A DNA stretch of 64,000 nt. Origin: Trabulsiella odontotermitis (GTDB lineage: Bacteria; Pseudomonadota; Gammaproteobacteria; Enterobacterales; Enterobacteriaceae). The translations under genes were made by a program, and so were the position numbers. Every line of letters begins with the position of its first letter. Position 1 is the first letter of the stretch. The stretch spans positions 1-64,000 of the forward strand of contig NZ_LIFX01000006.1 in the NCBI RefSeq assembly GCF_001297775.1, in the 5' to 3' direction. The notes beneath the pieces were generated by a model. The model saw only the letters and a program-made list of their open reading frames with translations, made no database searches and had not been told where the DNA came from. Below, piece by piece: positions 1 through 9,968 of the stretch.

Positions 1-1625
1 TGCGATGACTGGATCTGCTGGAAGAAGTCGTTGCCTTTATCATCCACCAGGATGAACGCCGGGAAATCTTCCACCTCGATTTTCCAGATAGCTTCCATCC
101 CCAGTTCCGGGTACTCCACACACTCCAGGCTCTTAATGCTGCCCTGCGCCAGTACCGCTGCCGGACCACCGATGCTGCCAAGATAGAAACCGCCGTGCTT
201 ATGGCACGCGTCGGTCACCTGCTGGCTGCGGTTGCCTTTCGCCAGCATGATCATGCTGCCGCCTTCCGACTGAAGCTGATTCACGTAGGAATCCATCCGC
301 CCTGCGGTGGTTGGCCCCAGCGAGCCGGAAGCATACCCTGCCGGGGTTTTGGCCGGACCGGCGTAGTAGATAGGGTGATCCTTGATGTACTGCGGCAGCC
401 CTTCGCCTTTATCCATCCGCTCTTTCAGCTTCGCGTGGGCGATATCGCGCCCGACGATAATGGTGCCGGTCAGCGACAGGCGCGTGGATACCGGGTACTG
501 CGACAGTTGTTTGAGGATTTCATTCATCGGGCGGTTCAGATCCACACGTACTGCTTCACCCTCGCCCGCCTTACGCAGCGCTTCCGGGATGTATTTGCCC
601 GGATTGTCTTCCAGTTTTTCCAGCCAGATACCGTGACGGTTAATCTTCGCCTTGATGTTGCGGTCCGCCGAACAGGAAACGCCCATGCCGACCGGGCAGG
701 AGGCGCCGTGGCGCGGCAGACGGATCACGCGGATATCATGCGCGAAATATTTACCGCCAAACTGCGCGCCGAGGCCGAGGTTCTGCGCCTCTTCCAGCAA
801 CTCTTTTTCCAGTTGTACGTCGCGGAACGCCTGGCCGTGCTCGTTACCTTCCAGCGGCAGACCGTCATAGTATTTGGTCGAGGCGAGTTTGACGGTTTTC
901 AGCGTGGCTTCCGCCGAGGTGCCGCCAATGACAAACGCAATATGGTACGGCGGGCAGGCCGCGGTCCCCAGCGTGCGCATCTTCTCAACCAGATAGTTTT
1001 TCAGTTTACCCGGCGTCAGCAGCGCTTTGGTTTCCTGATACAGATAGGTTTTGTTGGCCGAGCCACCACCTTTGGCGATGCAGAGGAATTTGTACTCGTC
1101 GCCGTCCACGCTGTAGAGGTCAATCTGCGCCGGCAGGTTGGTGCCGGTGTTAACCTCTTTATACATGTCCAGCGCGGCGTTCTGCGAGTAACGCAGATTG
1201 TCTTCGATATAGGTGTTGTACACCCCGCGGGCCAGCGCCGCTTCATCGCCGCCGCCGGTCCAGACGCGCTGGCCTTTTTTACCGGTGATGATGGCGGTGC
1301 CGGTGTCCTGACAGGTCGGCAGAATGCCCTTCGCGGCGATTTCCGAGTTACGCAGGAACTGCAGCGCGACGTATTTGTCGTTCTCGCTGGCATCCGGGTC
1401 GTTCAGGATATCGGCGACCTGCTGCTGATGCGCCGGACGCAACATAAAAGAGGCATCGTGGAAAGCGTGTTGCGCGAGGAGCGTCAGCGCCTGCGGGTCT
1501 ACTTTGAGGATCTCCTGCCCTTCAAATTCTGCGACAGAGACATAATCGGGGCTGAGGAGATAGTATTCGGTGTCATCCTTTGCCAGGGGGAAAGGATCCT
1601 GATAATGAAAGGGTTTATTCGACAT
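1..1625 (-). CDS. fumB: Class I fumarate hydratase, anaerobic type (partial, C-terminus off window)
   Basis: Interconverts malate and fumarate in the cytoplasm using an oxygen-sensitive [4Fe-4S] cluster; during anaerobic growth it supplies fumarate for respiration. The reading frame starts at ATG 1625 (MSNKPF, the E. coli FumB start) and stays open to the left edge, giving 541 residues of about 548, so only the last few residues and the stop are missing. The cluster cysteines of class I fumarases are present: Cys105 in LPTCQDTG, one in AACPPYH (about 224) and one in GASCPVGMG (about 318). It is last in the order dcuB - small ORF - fumB and was probably co-transcribed with dcuB. FumA is the near-identical alternative; position beside dcuB and the N-terminus favour FumB. 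Confidence 0.95.
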   Translation of the reverse strand, partial: MSNKPFHYQDPFPLAKDDTEYYLLSPDYVSVAEFEGQEILKVDPQALTLLAQHAFHDASFMLRPAHQQQVADILNDPDASENDKYVALQFLRNSEIAAKGILPTCQDTGTAIITGKKGQRVWTGGGDEAALARGVYNTYIEDNLRYSQNAALDMYKEVNTGTNLPAQIDLYSVDGDEYKFLCIAKGGGSANKTYLYQETKALLTPGKLKNYLVEKMRTLGTAACPPYHIAFVIGGTSAEATLKTVKLASTKYYDGLPLEGNEHGQAFRDVQLEKELLEEAQNLGLGAQFGGKYFAHDIRVIRLPRHGASCPVGMGVSCSADRNIKAKINRHGIWLEKLEDNPGKYIPEALRKAGEGEAVRVDLNRPMNEILKQLSQYPVSTRLSLTGTIIVGRDIAHAKLKERMDKGEGLPQYIKDHPIYYAGPAKTPAGYASGSLGPTTAGRMDSYVNQLQSEGGSMIMLAKGNRSQQVTDACHKHGGFYLGSIGGPAAVLAQGSIKSLECVEYPELGMEAIWKIEVEDFPAFILVDDKGNDFFQQIQSS

Positions 1626-1652
1626 TGTTTTCTCACTGATCATTGTGGTTAT

Positions 1653-1811
1653 TTATGATTCGTCCCCGGCTTTTTTTCGGGGTGAGAGTGGATGCCGGTA
1701 CTGCTTGTAGGCAGCATGTTTGCGCATAAAGGTGTCCAGCAAAAACTGAGCATCCTGTTTTTCAACATTTTTCTCACCAGCAGTACCGGTATTTTCTTGC
1801 ATGTTTCCCAT
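1653..1811 (-). CDS. Unrecognised 52-residue ORF between dcuB and fumB
   Basis: I do not recognise this protein. It starts at ATG 1811 (MGNMQENTG), has an AGGGA ribosome-binding sequence a few bases upstream, and stops with TAA 27 bases before the fumB start, on the same strand as dcuB and fumB. The protein is hydrophilic: an acidic/polar N-terminus, a short amphipathic stretch (DAQFLLDTFMRKHAAY, about residues 21-36) and a basic tail (SPRKKAGDES). It has no signal peptide, membrane segment or cysteine. From memory, E. coli K-12 has only a short gap (about 80 bases) between dcuB and fumB, whereas here the gap is 395 bases. The intervening 1812-2020 region has two small hairpins (CCTGCG/CGCAGG at 1832-1851, CACCT/AGGTG near 1879-1895) and no other gene I can see. 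Confidence 0.5.
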   Translation of the reverse strand: MGNMQENTGTAGEKNVEKQDAQFLLDTFMRKHAAYKQYRHPLSPRKKAGDES

Positions 1812-2020
1812 ATAAGTTTCCCTGATATTTTCCTGCGGGCAGAAACGCAGGCATTGAAAACCACACCGTAGAAATCTGACACCTTCATGACAGGTGCAAT
1901 AAGAAGCAAAAATTACCGGGTACTTATTGTTTTTATTTTTATCGCTTTAACGTCTTCACCGGAGCTGACCACCACGACTTTTGTCACGGCAATCAGCCCC
2001 GGTTGCATAACTCAAATCCC

Positions 2021-3361
2021 TTACAGGAATCCGTACATGGCGGCAAAGATCCAGCCAAAGACGCAGGATACGCTGACGCCAATCAGACCTGGCAGAATGA
2101 AGCTATGGTTAATCACGAAGCGCCCAATGCGGGTGGTTCCGGAACGGTCGAACTGAATCGCCGCCAGATCGCTTGGGTAGGTCGGCAGAATGTAGTAGCC
2201 GTAGCACGCCGGGGCAGAGGCCACGATGTACGCCGGATCAACACCGATAGCCAGTGCGACCGGAACAATCGCCGCCAGTGCTGCCGCCTGAGAGTTAACA
2301 AACTTGGACACTAACAGCAGAACAATCGCGTAGGCCCACGGATACTCTTTCACCATTTCGCCCAGTACGCCCTGGATTTCTTTCATGTGCGCACCAAACA
2401 TGGTTTCTGCCATCCAGGCGATACCGTACACCGCTACAATCGCGATCATCCCTGAACGGAAAACTTCGTTTTTAGAGATAGAAGCCGGATTGGTTTTCGT
2501 CAGGATGATAATCAGCGCCCCGGTCAACAGCATGAACATCTGGATGACCAGCACCATGGACAGCGATTTGCCGCCAAAAGAAGGACGCAGTTCAGAGAAC
2601 GCACCCAGGACAGAAACGACCGCAATGGCGCCGAGGAAGATCCACATTGCCAGCCAGTTGCTTTTCGGCAGTTTTTTGTCCAGCAGCGTTGCGGTGTCAC
2701 CATACACATAGTGATGGTTTTCCGGCACAGAGATGAACTTCTGGAAATCTTCGTCTTTATCCAGATCCTTACCACGGAACCAGCTGAAAACACCGATGGC
2801 CAGGATACCCAGCAGCGTGGACGGGATGGTGATAGCCAGCAGGTCAAGGAACTCAAGATGCTTGCCTTCAAACGTCACGTTACCCAGCATGGCGACCAGA
2901 GAAACCACCGCAACGGAGACCGGGCTGGCGATAATCCCCATCTGCGCGCCGATGGAACTGGCGGCCATTGGGCGTTCCGGGCGAATGTTGTTTTTGATCG
3001 CCACATCGTAAATGATCGGCAGAATGGTATAGACCACGTGTCCGGTACCGCAGAGGATAGTCAGGGTACAGGTCACGAACGGCGCGACGATGGAAACGTA
3101 TTTCGGGTTGCGACGCAGCAGTCTTTCGGCGATCTGCAACATCACATCCAGACCCCCTGACGCCTGCAAGGTTGCCGACGCGGCGACCACGGCGATGATC
3201 ACCAGCATGACATCAACAGGCGGTTTACCTGGTTCGAGATGGAAAACGAATACCAGGATAACCAGGCCGATACCGCCTAACAAACCCAGTGCGATACCGC
3301 CCTTCCTGGCGCCATAAAACAAACATATTAATATTATGAGAAGTTGTATACTAAATAGCAT
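2021..3361 (-). CDS. dcuB: Anaerobic C4-dicarboxylate (fumarate/succinate) antiporter DcuB
   Basis: Inner-membrane exchanger that takes up fumarate, malate or aspartate and exports succinate during fumarate respiration; in E. coli it is also a co-sensor that holds DcuS in its responsive state. The protein has 446 residues, the same as E. coli DcuB, and matches the remembered sequence almost throughout, including the start [21 protein letters not shown] and the C-terminal [14 protein letters not shown]. It is strongly hydrophobic with many membrane segments and a hydrophilic loop near residues 195-235. It lies between dcuR upstream and the small ORF and fumB downstream on the same strand. The long A+T-rich region before it is where DcuR, FNR and CRP control would act, by analogy with E. 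coli. Confidence 0.97.
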   Translation of the reverse strand: MLFSIQLLIILICLFYGARKGGIALGLLGGIGLVILVFVFHLEPGKPPVDVMLVIIAVVAASATLQASGGLDVMLQIAERLLRRNPKYVSIVAPFVTCTLTILCGTGHVVYTILPIIYDVAIKNNIRPERPMAASSIGAQMGIIASPVSVAVVSLVAMLGNVTFEGKHLEFLDLLAITIPSTLLGILAIGVFSWFRGKDLDKDEDFQKFISVPENHHYVYGDTATLLDKKLPKSNWLAMWIFLGAIAVVSVLGAFSELRPSFGGKSLSMVLVIQMFMLLTGALIIILTKTNPASISKNEVFRSGMIAIVAVYGIAWMAETMFGAHMKEIQGVLGEMVKEYPWAYAIVLLLVSKFVNSQAAALAAIVPVALAIGVDPAYIVASAPACYGYYILPTYPSDLAAIQFDRSGTTRIGRFVINHSFILPGLIGVSVSCVFGWIFAAMYGFL

Positions 3362-3991
3362 TTATTTACCCTCGCGATAAAACTATCCAATTTTGATAAA
3401 TAGATCACAGCCACGTTCTGTTTTTTGTGAATTAAGTACAGCCCCTGGCCAATATTCATTCCGTCTGAAAGCGTGATTAATTTGTAAATATGGAATAAGG
3501 ACTTCTCATGACATCCATGATCGTTCTTATCGACTGTTGTGGTGTTTTCAGGAAGCAAGCTTCCCCGGCGATGGGCAGTTTTGAAAAAGGTGAGCAGAGG
3601 CAGATTCAGTGGTCGTTGTAGTATCTTTATGAATAATCTAAACATATTTTCAGCTCACAGAATGTGCTTATCCCTAAGATGTAGCATGTGTCCGTTGCTA
3701 CTGTTTTAGTTTTTATTTGTCCGTCGTTATTTACGGACTACTCCATTAGGATTAAAAATACACATTCCATGCAGCAGAGGATACTTTATTAACTTTTGTT
3801 ACCGTTTTTGAAATTAAAAACAATGTGACATCTGACCATAATAAACCGTTGAAAGAACATCATATTTCAATGATATTGATCTGGCACAATTTACGAATTC
3901 TCGCGCAGTAACTTTACGTGTTTTAATTTTTCATTAGTATAATAATTATCACAAATAAATAACGCAATAATCTCCGACGTTGTTCTATTCT
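3362..3991. promoter_or_regulatory. dcuR-dcuB intergenic control region
   Basis: 630 bases, markedly more A+T-rich than its neighbours, between the dcuR stop and the dcuB start. In E. coli the corresponding region carries the dcuB promoter with FNR, CRP, NarL and DcuR sites. Candidates here are weak: an FNR-like site TTGAT-CTGG-CACAA at 3876-3889 (8 of 10 core bases), a half-site TTGAT at 3393-3397 followed by ATCAC with the wrong spacing, and a CRP-like half TGTGA at 3426-3430. I see no convincing conserved gene; a possible 36-codon plus-strand ORF at 3508-3618 is discussed in the findings. Confidence 0.5.
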
Positions 3992-4711
3992 CTACTGGCA
4001 GTATTGCTTAAGTAAAGAATAATGTTCCGCCTTAATACGATAACGATAGACGGGCCTTCCCGTCACGCCATAATGGATACTGGTAGAGAGAATATGACAG
4101 TTAACTAACCAGATAAGGTATTTGCGGCAGGAAACACGAGAGATATTTACCGCATTCGCCAGCTCATCGGTAGAAAACTCAGAATCCTGATGGGCGTCAA
4201 TCCACTGGCACAACGTGCATAGCGTTTGTGGGGTTAGCCCTTTCGGCAGGCGGCGGGGATCCTGTTCAGTGGGTGCGCTGCCGTGAATCAGTTGATCAAG
4301 CTCTGACTGCTCATAATACTGGTGCTTGTCCATCTCTCTTTTCTTTTGCAGCCAGTTGGTGAGCGCCTCTTCAAAACGCGACGCCTGGAACGGTTTGATT
4401 AAATAATCAACGACGCCGAAGTGCAGTGAGTCCTTGATAGTGGTGACATCGGCAGCCGACGAGATGACGATGACATCACTTTTGCATCCGGCCGCATGCA
4501 GCAGAGGAAGCAGGTCGAGTCCGTTCTCTTTTTGCAGATAAATATCCAGCAAAATCAGATCAATATGGGTATCGCTGTGAAAAATGACTTCTTTGGCTTT
4601 CTCCAGCGTAGAGGCGATACCACAGCACTCGAAACCGGGGATCAGGGCGACATAGCGGCGGTTTAAGTCCGCGACCATCGCATCATCATCGATAATAAAG
4701 ACAGAGATCAT
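3992..4711 (-). CDS. dcuR: Response regulator DcuR
   Basis: Transcription activator of the DcuS-DcuR two-component system; phosphorylated DcuR turns on dcuB, and in E. coli also the frd and dct genes. It has 239 residues, the same as E. coli DcuR. The N-terminal receiver domain (about 1-120) shows the acidic pocket DDD at 8-10, the phospho-acceptor Asp56 in LLLDIYLQ, and Lys in DYLIKPFQ. The C-terminal part (about 150-239) is a helix-turn-helix DNA-binding domain of the CitB type (STDELANAVNISRVSCRKYL). The start ATG overlaps the dcuS stop by four bases, so the two are translationally coupled. Confidence 0.96.
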   Translation of the reverse strand: MISVFIIDDDAMVADLNRRYVALIPGFECCGIASTLEKAKEVIFHSDTHIDLILLDIYLQKENGLDLLPLLHAAGCKSDVIVISSAADVTTIKDSLHFGVVDYLIKPFQASRFEEALTNWLQKKREMDKHQYYEQSELDQLIHGSAPTEQDPRRLPKGLTPQTLCTLCQWIDAHQDSEFSTDELANAVNISRVSCRKYLIWLVNCHILSTSIHYGVTGRPVYRYRIKAEHYSLLKQYCQ

Positions 4712-6339
4712 GTGCTGGCCCTCGCTTCATCCCAGGGTATTTGTACGAAAAATTGCGTGAAAACACCAGGTTCGGATTCCACAGAAATATTGCCGCTCAG
4801 CCCTTCGACCTGCTGTTTAACCAGCGCCAGACCGACACCACGGTCGGCGCCTTTCGTCGAAACGCCTTTCACAAAAATATGGTTAATACGGTCAGCCTCT
4901 ATTCCGGGGCCGTCATCGTTGACTTCACAATGCAACCAGCCATTGCGGTAGTGTAATGAAACGCTAATTTCACCTCCAGGCTGATTACCTAACGCGTCGA
5001 GCGCGTTTTCAATCAAATTTCCGAGTACGGTAATCAATGCGGTAACCTGATTTTCATCACTGCTGTCCGGTAACTGGCTGTCATGGCTAATCACCAGTTT
5101 GTGCCCTGCATCGAACGCGCGATTAATCTTACTTAGCAAAAATCCCGCAATGACGGGTGATCTTATTTTATCCAACAGTGAGCCGATCTCCTCCTGATAG
5201 TTGTTGGCCATCTTGATAATATAGTCTTCAAGTTGCTTATAACTCTTCAGATGGAGCAATCCCAGAATCACATGTAATTTATTCATGAATTCGTGGGATC
5301 GTTCACGGAGTGAGTCGGCATAGTTCACCATACCATCGAGTCGTTGCATCAACTGACGAACTTCTGTTTTATCCCTGAAGGTGGAGATGGCGCCAATAAT
5401 TTTGCCGTTGCTGCGTACCGGAACGGTATTAATGAGCAGCAACCGATCTCTGATATTGATCTCTTCATTCTGGTGCGCGGTGCCATCACGCAGGACTTCG
5501 CTTAAATCCACCACCTGCGACCATTTATTGCTGAGCGTTGAAAGCTGCGCATCGTCCGGCGATCGGCGATAATCCAGCAACTCCTGCGCCGCCTCGTTAA
5601 TGAGCGTTATTTCGCCGCTGTCGTCCACGGCAATCACCCCTTCTTTGATGGACTGCAGCATCGCCTGACGCTGCTCAAACAGAGTGGAAATTTCATACGG
5701 CTCCAGCCCGAACAAAATCCGTTTCAGCACTTTCACCAGTACCCAGGTCCCCAGCAGGCCAACCAACACACCAAATAAGACGGACCAGATAATGCTGCCG
5801 CGACTGTCGTTGATCTGCCCGGTCACCCGACTCAGCTCCTGACCTATCGCCACCACACCTATCTGCCGGTGATTGTCATCATAAATGGGGGTAAAAACGC
5901 GTAGCGCCTGGGCGAGAAAACCCCGGTTGATGGCAACATTCTCTTTACCCTCGAGCGCCAGCAAAATGTCGTCGCCTTTGAACGGTTGCCCGATGCGTTG
6001 CGCTTCCGGGTGCGAATAGCGCAGGGTTTTCATATCCGTCACAACAATAAACAGCATATCGTTACGCTTACGCACCGCTTCGGCAATCGCCTGAATGCCG
6101 CTGTCCTGCGGTTTTTTCATCAGCCCCTGGCGGATCTCCGGGGAATCCGCCAGTGTCCTGGCCACCGCCAGCGCTTTGTTGGCCAGCGCATCACTCGTCA
6201 TGTGGCTTATCTGAAAGAAATAGATCAGGTGAACCACCAGCAACACAGAAAACAAAACGGCGCTGACCATTAATATCACCGTCGTGCCGAGTTTCATCGG
6301 TCGTTTGCGTAGCTTGCGGTAAGGCAGAGAGTATTTCAT
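4708..6339 (-). CDS. dcuS: C4-dicarboxylate sensor histidine kinase DcuS
   Basis: Membrane sensor kinase that detects fumarate, succinate, malate, aspartate or citrate outside the cytoplasm and phosphorylates DcuR. It has 543 residues, equal to E. coli DcuS. Order: membrane segment about 21-42, periplasmic PAS domain about 43-180, second membrane segment about 182-205, cytoplasmic PAS about 220-325, then the kinase. The periplasmic ligand residues known in E. coli are all kept: Arg107, His110, Phe120, Arg147 and Phe149. The phospho-accepting His lies in RERSHEFMNKLH (about 349), followed by the N box NLIENALDAL and G box DDGPGI. It is divergent from rlmI, not beside yjdI as in K-12. Confidence 0.96.
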   Translation of the reverse strand: MKYSLPYRKLRKRPMKLGTTVILMVSAVLFSVLLVVHLIYFFQISHMTSDALANKALAVARTLADSPEIRQGLMKKPQDSGIQAIAEAVRKRNDMLFIVVTDMKTLRYSHPEAQRIGQPFKGDDILLALEGKENVAINRGFLAQALRVFTPIYDDNHRQIGVVAIGQELSRVTGQINDSRGSIIWSVLFGVLVGLLGTWVLVKVLKRILFGLEPYEISTLFEQRQAMLQSIKEGVIAVDDSGEITLINEAAQELLDYRRSPDDAQLSTLSNKWSQVVDLSEVLRDGTAHQNEEINIRDRLLLINTVPVRSNGKIIGAISTFRDKTEVRQLMQRLDGMVNYADSLRERSHEFMNKLHVILGLLHLKSYKQLEDYIIKMANNYQEEIGSLLDKIRSPVIAGFLLSKINRAFDAGHKLVISHDSQLPDSSDENQVTALITVLGNLIENALDALGNQPGGEISVSLHYRNGWLHCEVNDDGPGIEADRINHIFVKGVSTKGADRGVGLALVKQQVEGLSGNISVESEPGVFTQFFVQIPWDEARAST

Positions 6340-6373
6340 CGTGATTCCGGATCCACTGTTTGTGTGGGTATTA

Positions 6374-6391
6374 TCCCTGTTGAGACAGGGA
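6374..6391. repeat. Inverted repeat in the dcuS-rlmI divergent region
   Basis: TCCCTGT - TGAG - ACAGGGA is a perfect 7-bp inverted repeat with a 4-base loop, about 35 bases upstream of the dcuS start. No T-run follows on either strand, so it is not an ordinary terminator; it could be an operator or a hairpin in the dcuS leader. Function is not known to me. Confidence 0.4.
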
Positions 6392-6491
6392 ATTTAAAGG
6401 AGGCGATTTCAACAAGCTCTCCCCCGTGCTGATGTGCTACCCTACGCGCCGTTTATAACCATACAGTTCGCGTTTTCCATGGGAGTACCTA

Positions 6492-8100
<1,609 letters not shown>

Positions 8101-8101
8101 T

Positions 8102-8127
8102 AAAAACCCCGGCAAGCCGGGGTTTTT
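8102..8127. terminator. Bidirectional terminator between hspQ and yccU
   Basis: AAAAACCCCGGC - AA - GCCGGGGTTTTT is a GC-rich stem (7 G/C pairs, extended by A-T pairs) with a T-run on each strand, lying between two convergent genes. Confidence 0.9.
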
Positions 8128-8128
8128 G

Positions 8129-8545
8129 TTATTTCGCCAGTCCTAACCGCGGGATTTCAATCGCCGGGCAGCGGTCCATCACCACGTTCAGCCCCGCATT
8201 GCGGGCGAGCACGGCGGCCTGATCGTTAATCACGCCCAGTTGCATCCACAGCGTTTTCGCGCCAATAGCGATGGCTTCCTGCGCCACACCCCACGCGGCT
8301 TCTGAATTGCGGAACACGTCGACCATGTCCACTTTTTCCGGCACATCGGCAAGCGTCGCGTACCCTTTCTGCCCCAGCAGCGTGGTTCCCGCCACTTTCG
8401 GAGAAACCGGGATCACGTGATACCCCTGATCGAGCAGATACTTCATCACCCGATAGCTCGGGCGTTCAGGTTTGTCGCTCGCCCCCACCAGCGCGATGGT
8501 ACGGGTGGATGTCAAAATGTCTGCAATCTCGTTTTCTTTCATCAT
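8129..8545 (-). CDS. yccU: CoA-binding domain protein YccU
   Basis: Small Rossmann-fold protein of the CoA-binding (DUF/pfam CoA_binding_2) family; its cellular role is not known. The glycine-rich nucleotide loop [15 protein letters not shown] (about residues 17-31) and the family's C-terminal [14 protein letters not shown] are present. E. coli YccU has 137 residues; here two ATG codons in tandem allow 138 (8545) or 137 (8542). The first is listed because the ribosome-binding position suits either. It ends almost directly at the shared terminator with hspQ and is divergent from csgI. Confidence 0.92.
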   Translation of the reverse strand: MMKENEIADILTSTRTIALVGASDKPERPSYRVMKYLLDQGYHVIPVSPKVAGTTLLGQKGYATLADVPEKVDMVDVFRNSEAAWGVAQEAIAIGAKTLWMQLGVINDQAAVLARNAGLNVVMDRCPAIEIPRLGLAK

Positions 8546-8712
8546 TATCCTCCGGGCAACTCATCAAAGTGTACGACATTCCACACCAGCCAACCATGCA
8601 TCCCATACTGAAGTATGAGGGCAAACGCGCCGCCCGTGTCTATATGTTAATAAAATCGTGATTAGTAAAATTTTGATACACTCTCTGGGCCAACTCTTTT
8701 CAGGAGATACTA

Positions 8713-9375
8713 ATGAAAGCTGGAACACTGCTTCTCTGCACGACGCTCCTGATCCCGGCCATGGTCCCGGCCACAACGCTACGCCTTGCGGGCGATATCG
8801 ATCTGCTGGTGCTGGATGGCAAAAAGGTGTCCAGTTCGTTGCTTCGCGGCGCCGACGGCATTGAGCTGGATAACGGCCCGCATCAGGTGGTGTTTCAGGT
8901 AGAAAAAATCATTCAGTTGCCTGACAGAAGTTATCAGCGCTACGTTTCCCCGCCGCTGATTGCCAGTTTTGATACCCGTTTAATCAGCCTGGTGAATGTT
9001 AACCTGCCGCGACTGGAGACACAGCAGGAGACGCAAACCTTCAGCACCGCCCCCGAAATCACCTTGCTGGATGGCAATTCTGCGCCCATTCCGGTGAAGC
9101 TGGAGATTCTCGCGGTGACAAAAACCGCCTCCGGCATCGACTATGAACAGGCTGCGGCAGTCTATAACCACAACCGAACCCTGGCTGCCCGATCGCCGTT
9201 GAGCGCCCCACTGCCGGATGACAGCACGCTGCTGTCGAAAAAAACCGAGCTGGATTTCCCGTCACTGCAGTCGCAAACCGTTGCCGAGCAACGGCTCAAA
9301 TACTGGTTCCAGCAGGCAGACTCAGACACCCGCAACCGTTTTTTGCAATGGGCGCGTCAGCAACCCTCGTCATAA
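8713..9375 (+). CDS. csgI: Periplasmic curli inhibitor CsgI (YccT), DUF2057 family
   Basis: Periplasmic protein that in E. coli interferes with CsgA polymerisation and affects curli formation. The 220-residue length equals E. coli YccT. It begins with a signal peptide (MKAGTLLLCTTLLIPAMVPA, cleavage after about residue 20), followed by the DUF2057 body with TLRLAGDIDLLVLDGKKV and a C-terminal WFQQADSDTRNRFLQWA helix. It is a single gene with an AGGAG-type ribosome-binding site, between yccU (divergent) and mgsA. YccT is the older name and the assignment rests on whole-length similarity. Confidence 0.93.
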   Translation: MKAGTLLLCTTLLIPAMVPATTLRLAGDIDLLVLDGKKVSSSLLRGADGIELDNGPHQVVFQVEKIIQLPDRSYQRYVSPPLIASFDTRLISLVNVNLPRLETQQETQTFSTAPEITLLDGNSAPIPVKLEILAVTKTASGIDYEQAAAVYNHNRTLAARSPLSAPLPDDSTLLSKKTELDFPSLQSQTVAEQRLKYWFQQADSDTRNRFLQWARQQPSS

Positions 9376-9476
9376 CCCTGCATTTCTGAACGGATTTATC
9401 ATTTTTTCGCCCTCACGGTTTGCAGCCTGAATCGCTTCCAGTAATCTGTCTGCATCTCAAAATGCGGAAGGGCACT

Positions 9477-9935
9477 ATGGAACTCACAACACGCACGCTC
9501 CCGGCGCGCAAGCATATTGCGCTGGTTGCGCACGATCACTGTAAAGACATGCTGATGAAATGGGTGGATCGCCACCGTACGCTGCTGGAGCGCCACACGC
9601 TGTCAGCTACGGGCACCACGGGGAATCTGATCCAGCGCGCCACGGGACTTACCGTTAACGCCATGCTGAGCGGCCCGTTGGGCGGCGACCAGCAGGTGGG
9701 CGCGCAGATTTCAGAAGGGAAGATCGACGTGCTGATTTTCTTTTGGGATCCGCTCAACGCCGTGCCGCACGACCCCGACGTTAAAGCGCTGCTGCGTCTG
9801 GCGACGGTGTGGAATATTCCGGTCGCCACCAATCTTTCTACCGCTGATTTCATTATTCAGGCGCCGAACTTCAGTGATGAAGTGGATATCCTGATCCCCG
9901 ATTATCCGCGTTATCTGGCGGATCGCCTGAAGTAA
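9477..9935 (+). CDS. mgsA: Methylglyoxal synthase
   Basis: Converts dihydroxyacetone phosphate to methylglyoxal and phosphate, a bypass that relieves sugar-phosphate stress. The start at ATG 9477 ([20 protein letters not shown]) gives 152 residues, identical in length to E. coli; the frame is open upstream but that part is not conserved. Active-site residues of the family are present: His19, Asp71 in GPLGGDQQ, His98 and Asp101 in VPHDPD. Convergent with helD, 33 bases apart. Confidence 0.96.
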   Translation: MELTTRTLPARKHIALVAHDHCKDMLMKWVDRHRTLLERHTLSATGTTGNLIQRATGLTVNAMLSGPLGGDQQVGAQISEGKIDVLIFFWDPLNAVPHDPDVKALLRLATVWNIPVATNLSTADFIIQAPNFSDEVDILIPDYPRYLADRLK

Positions 9936-9968
9936 GTGCCCGGGCTGGCGCAGAGCGCCAGCCTGCGG

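Noticed and set aside
195-1658. Long open frame (487 codons) antisense to fumB
   Set aside because: It is the mirror of a conserved fumarase gene; protein is Arg- and Phe-rich without a recognisable domain, and the opposite strand clearly encodes FumB.
1649-1909. 86-codon minus-strand frame overlapping the 52-codon ORF
   Set aside because: Runs in a different frame from the better-supported ORF at 1653-1811, and has no clear ribosome-binding site.
3334-3645. 103-codon minus-strand frame across the dcuB start
   Set aside because: Overlaps the start of dcuB in another frame, has an A+T-driven composition and no recognisable domain.
8546-8712. Possible regulatory sites between yccU and csgI
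   Set aside because: Nothing with a clear consensus was found; only a divergent promoter region is implied.
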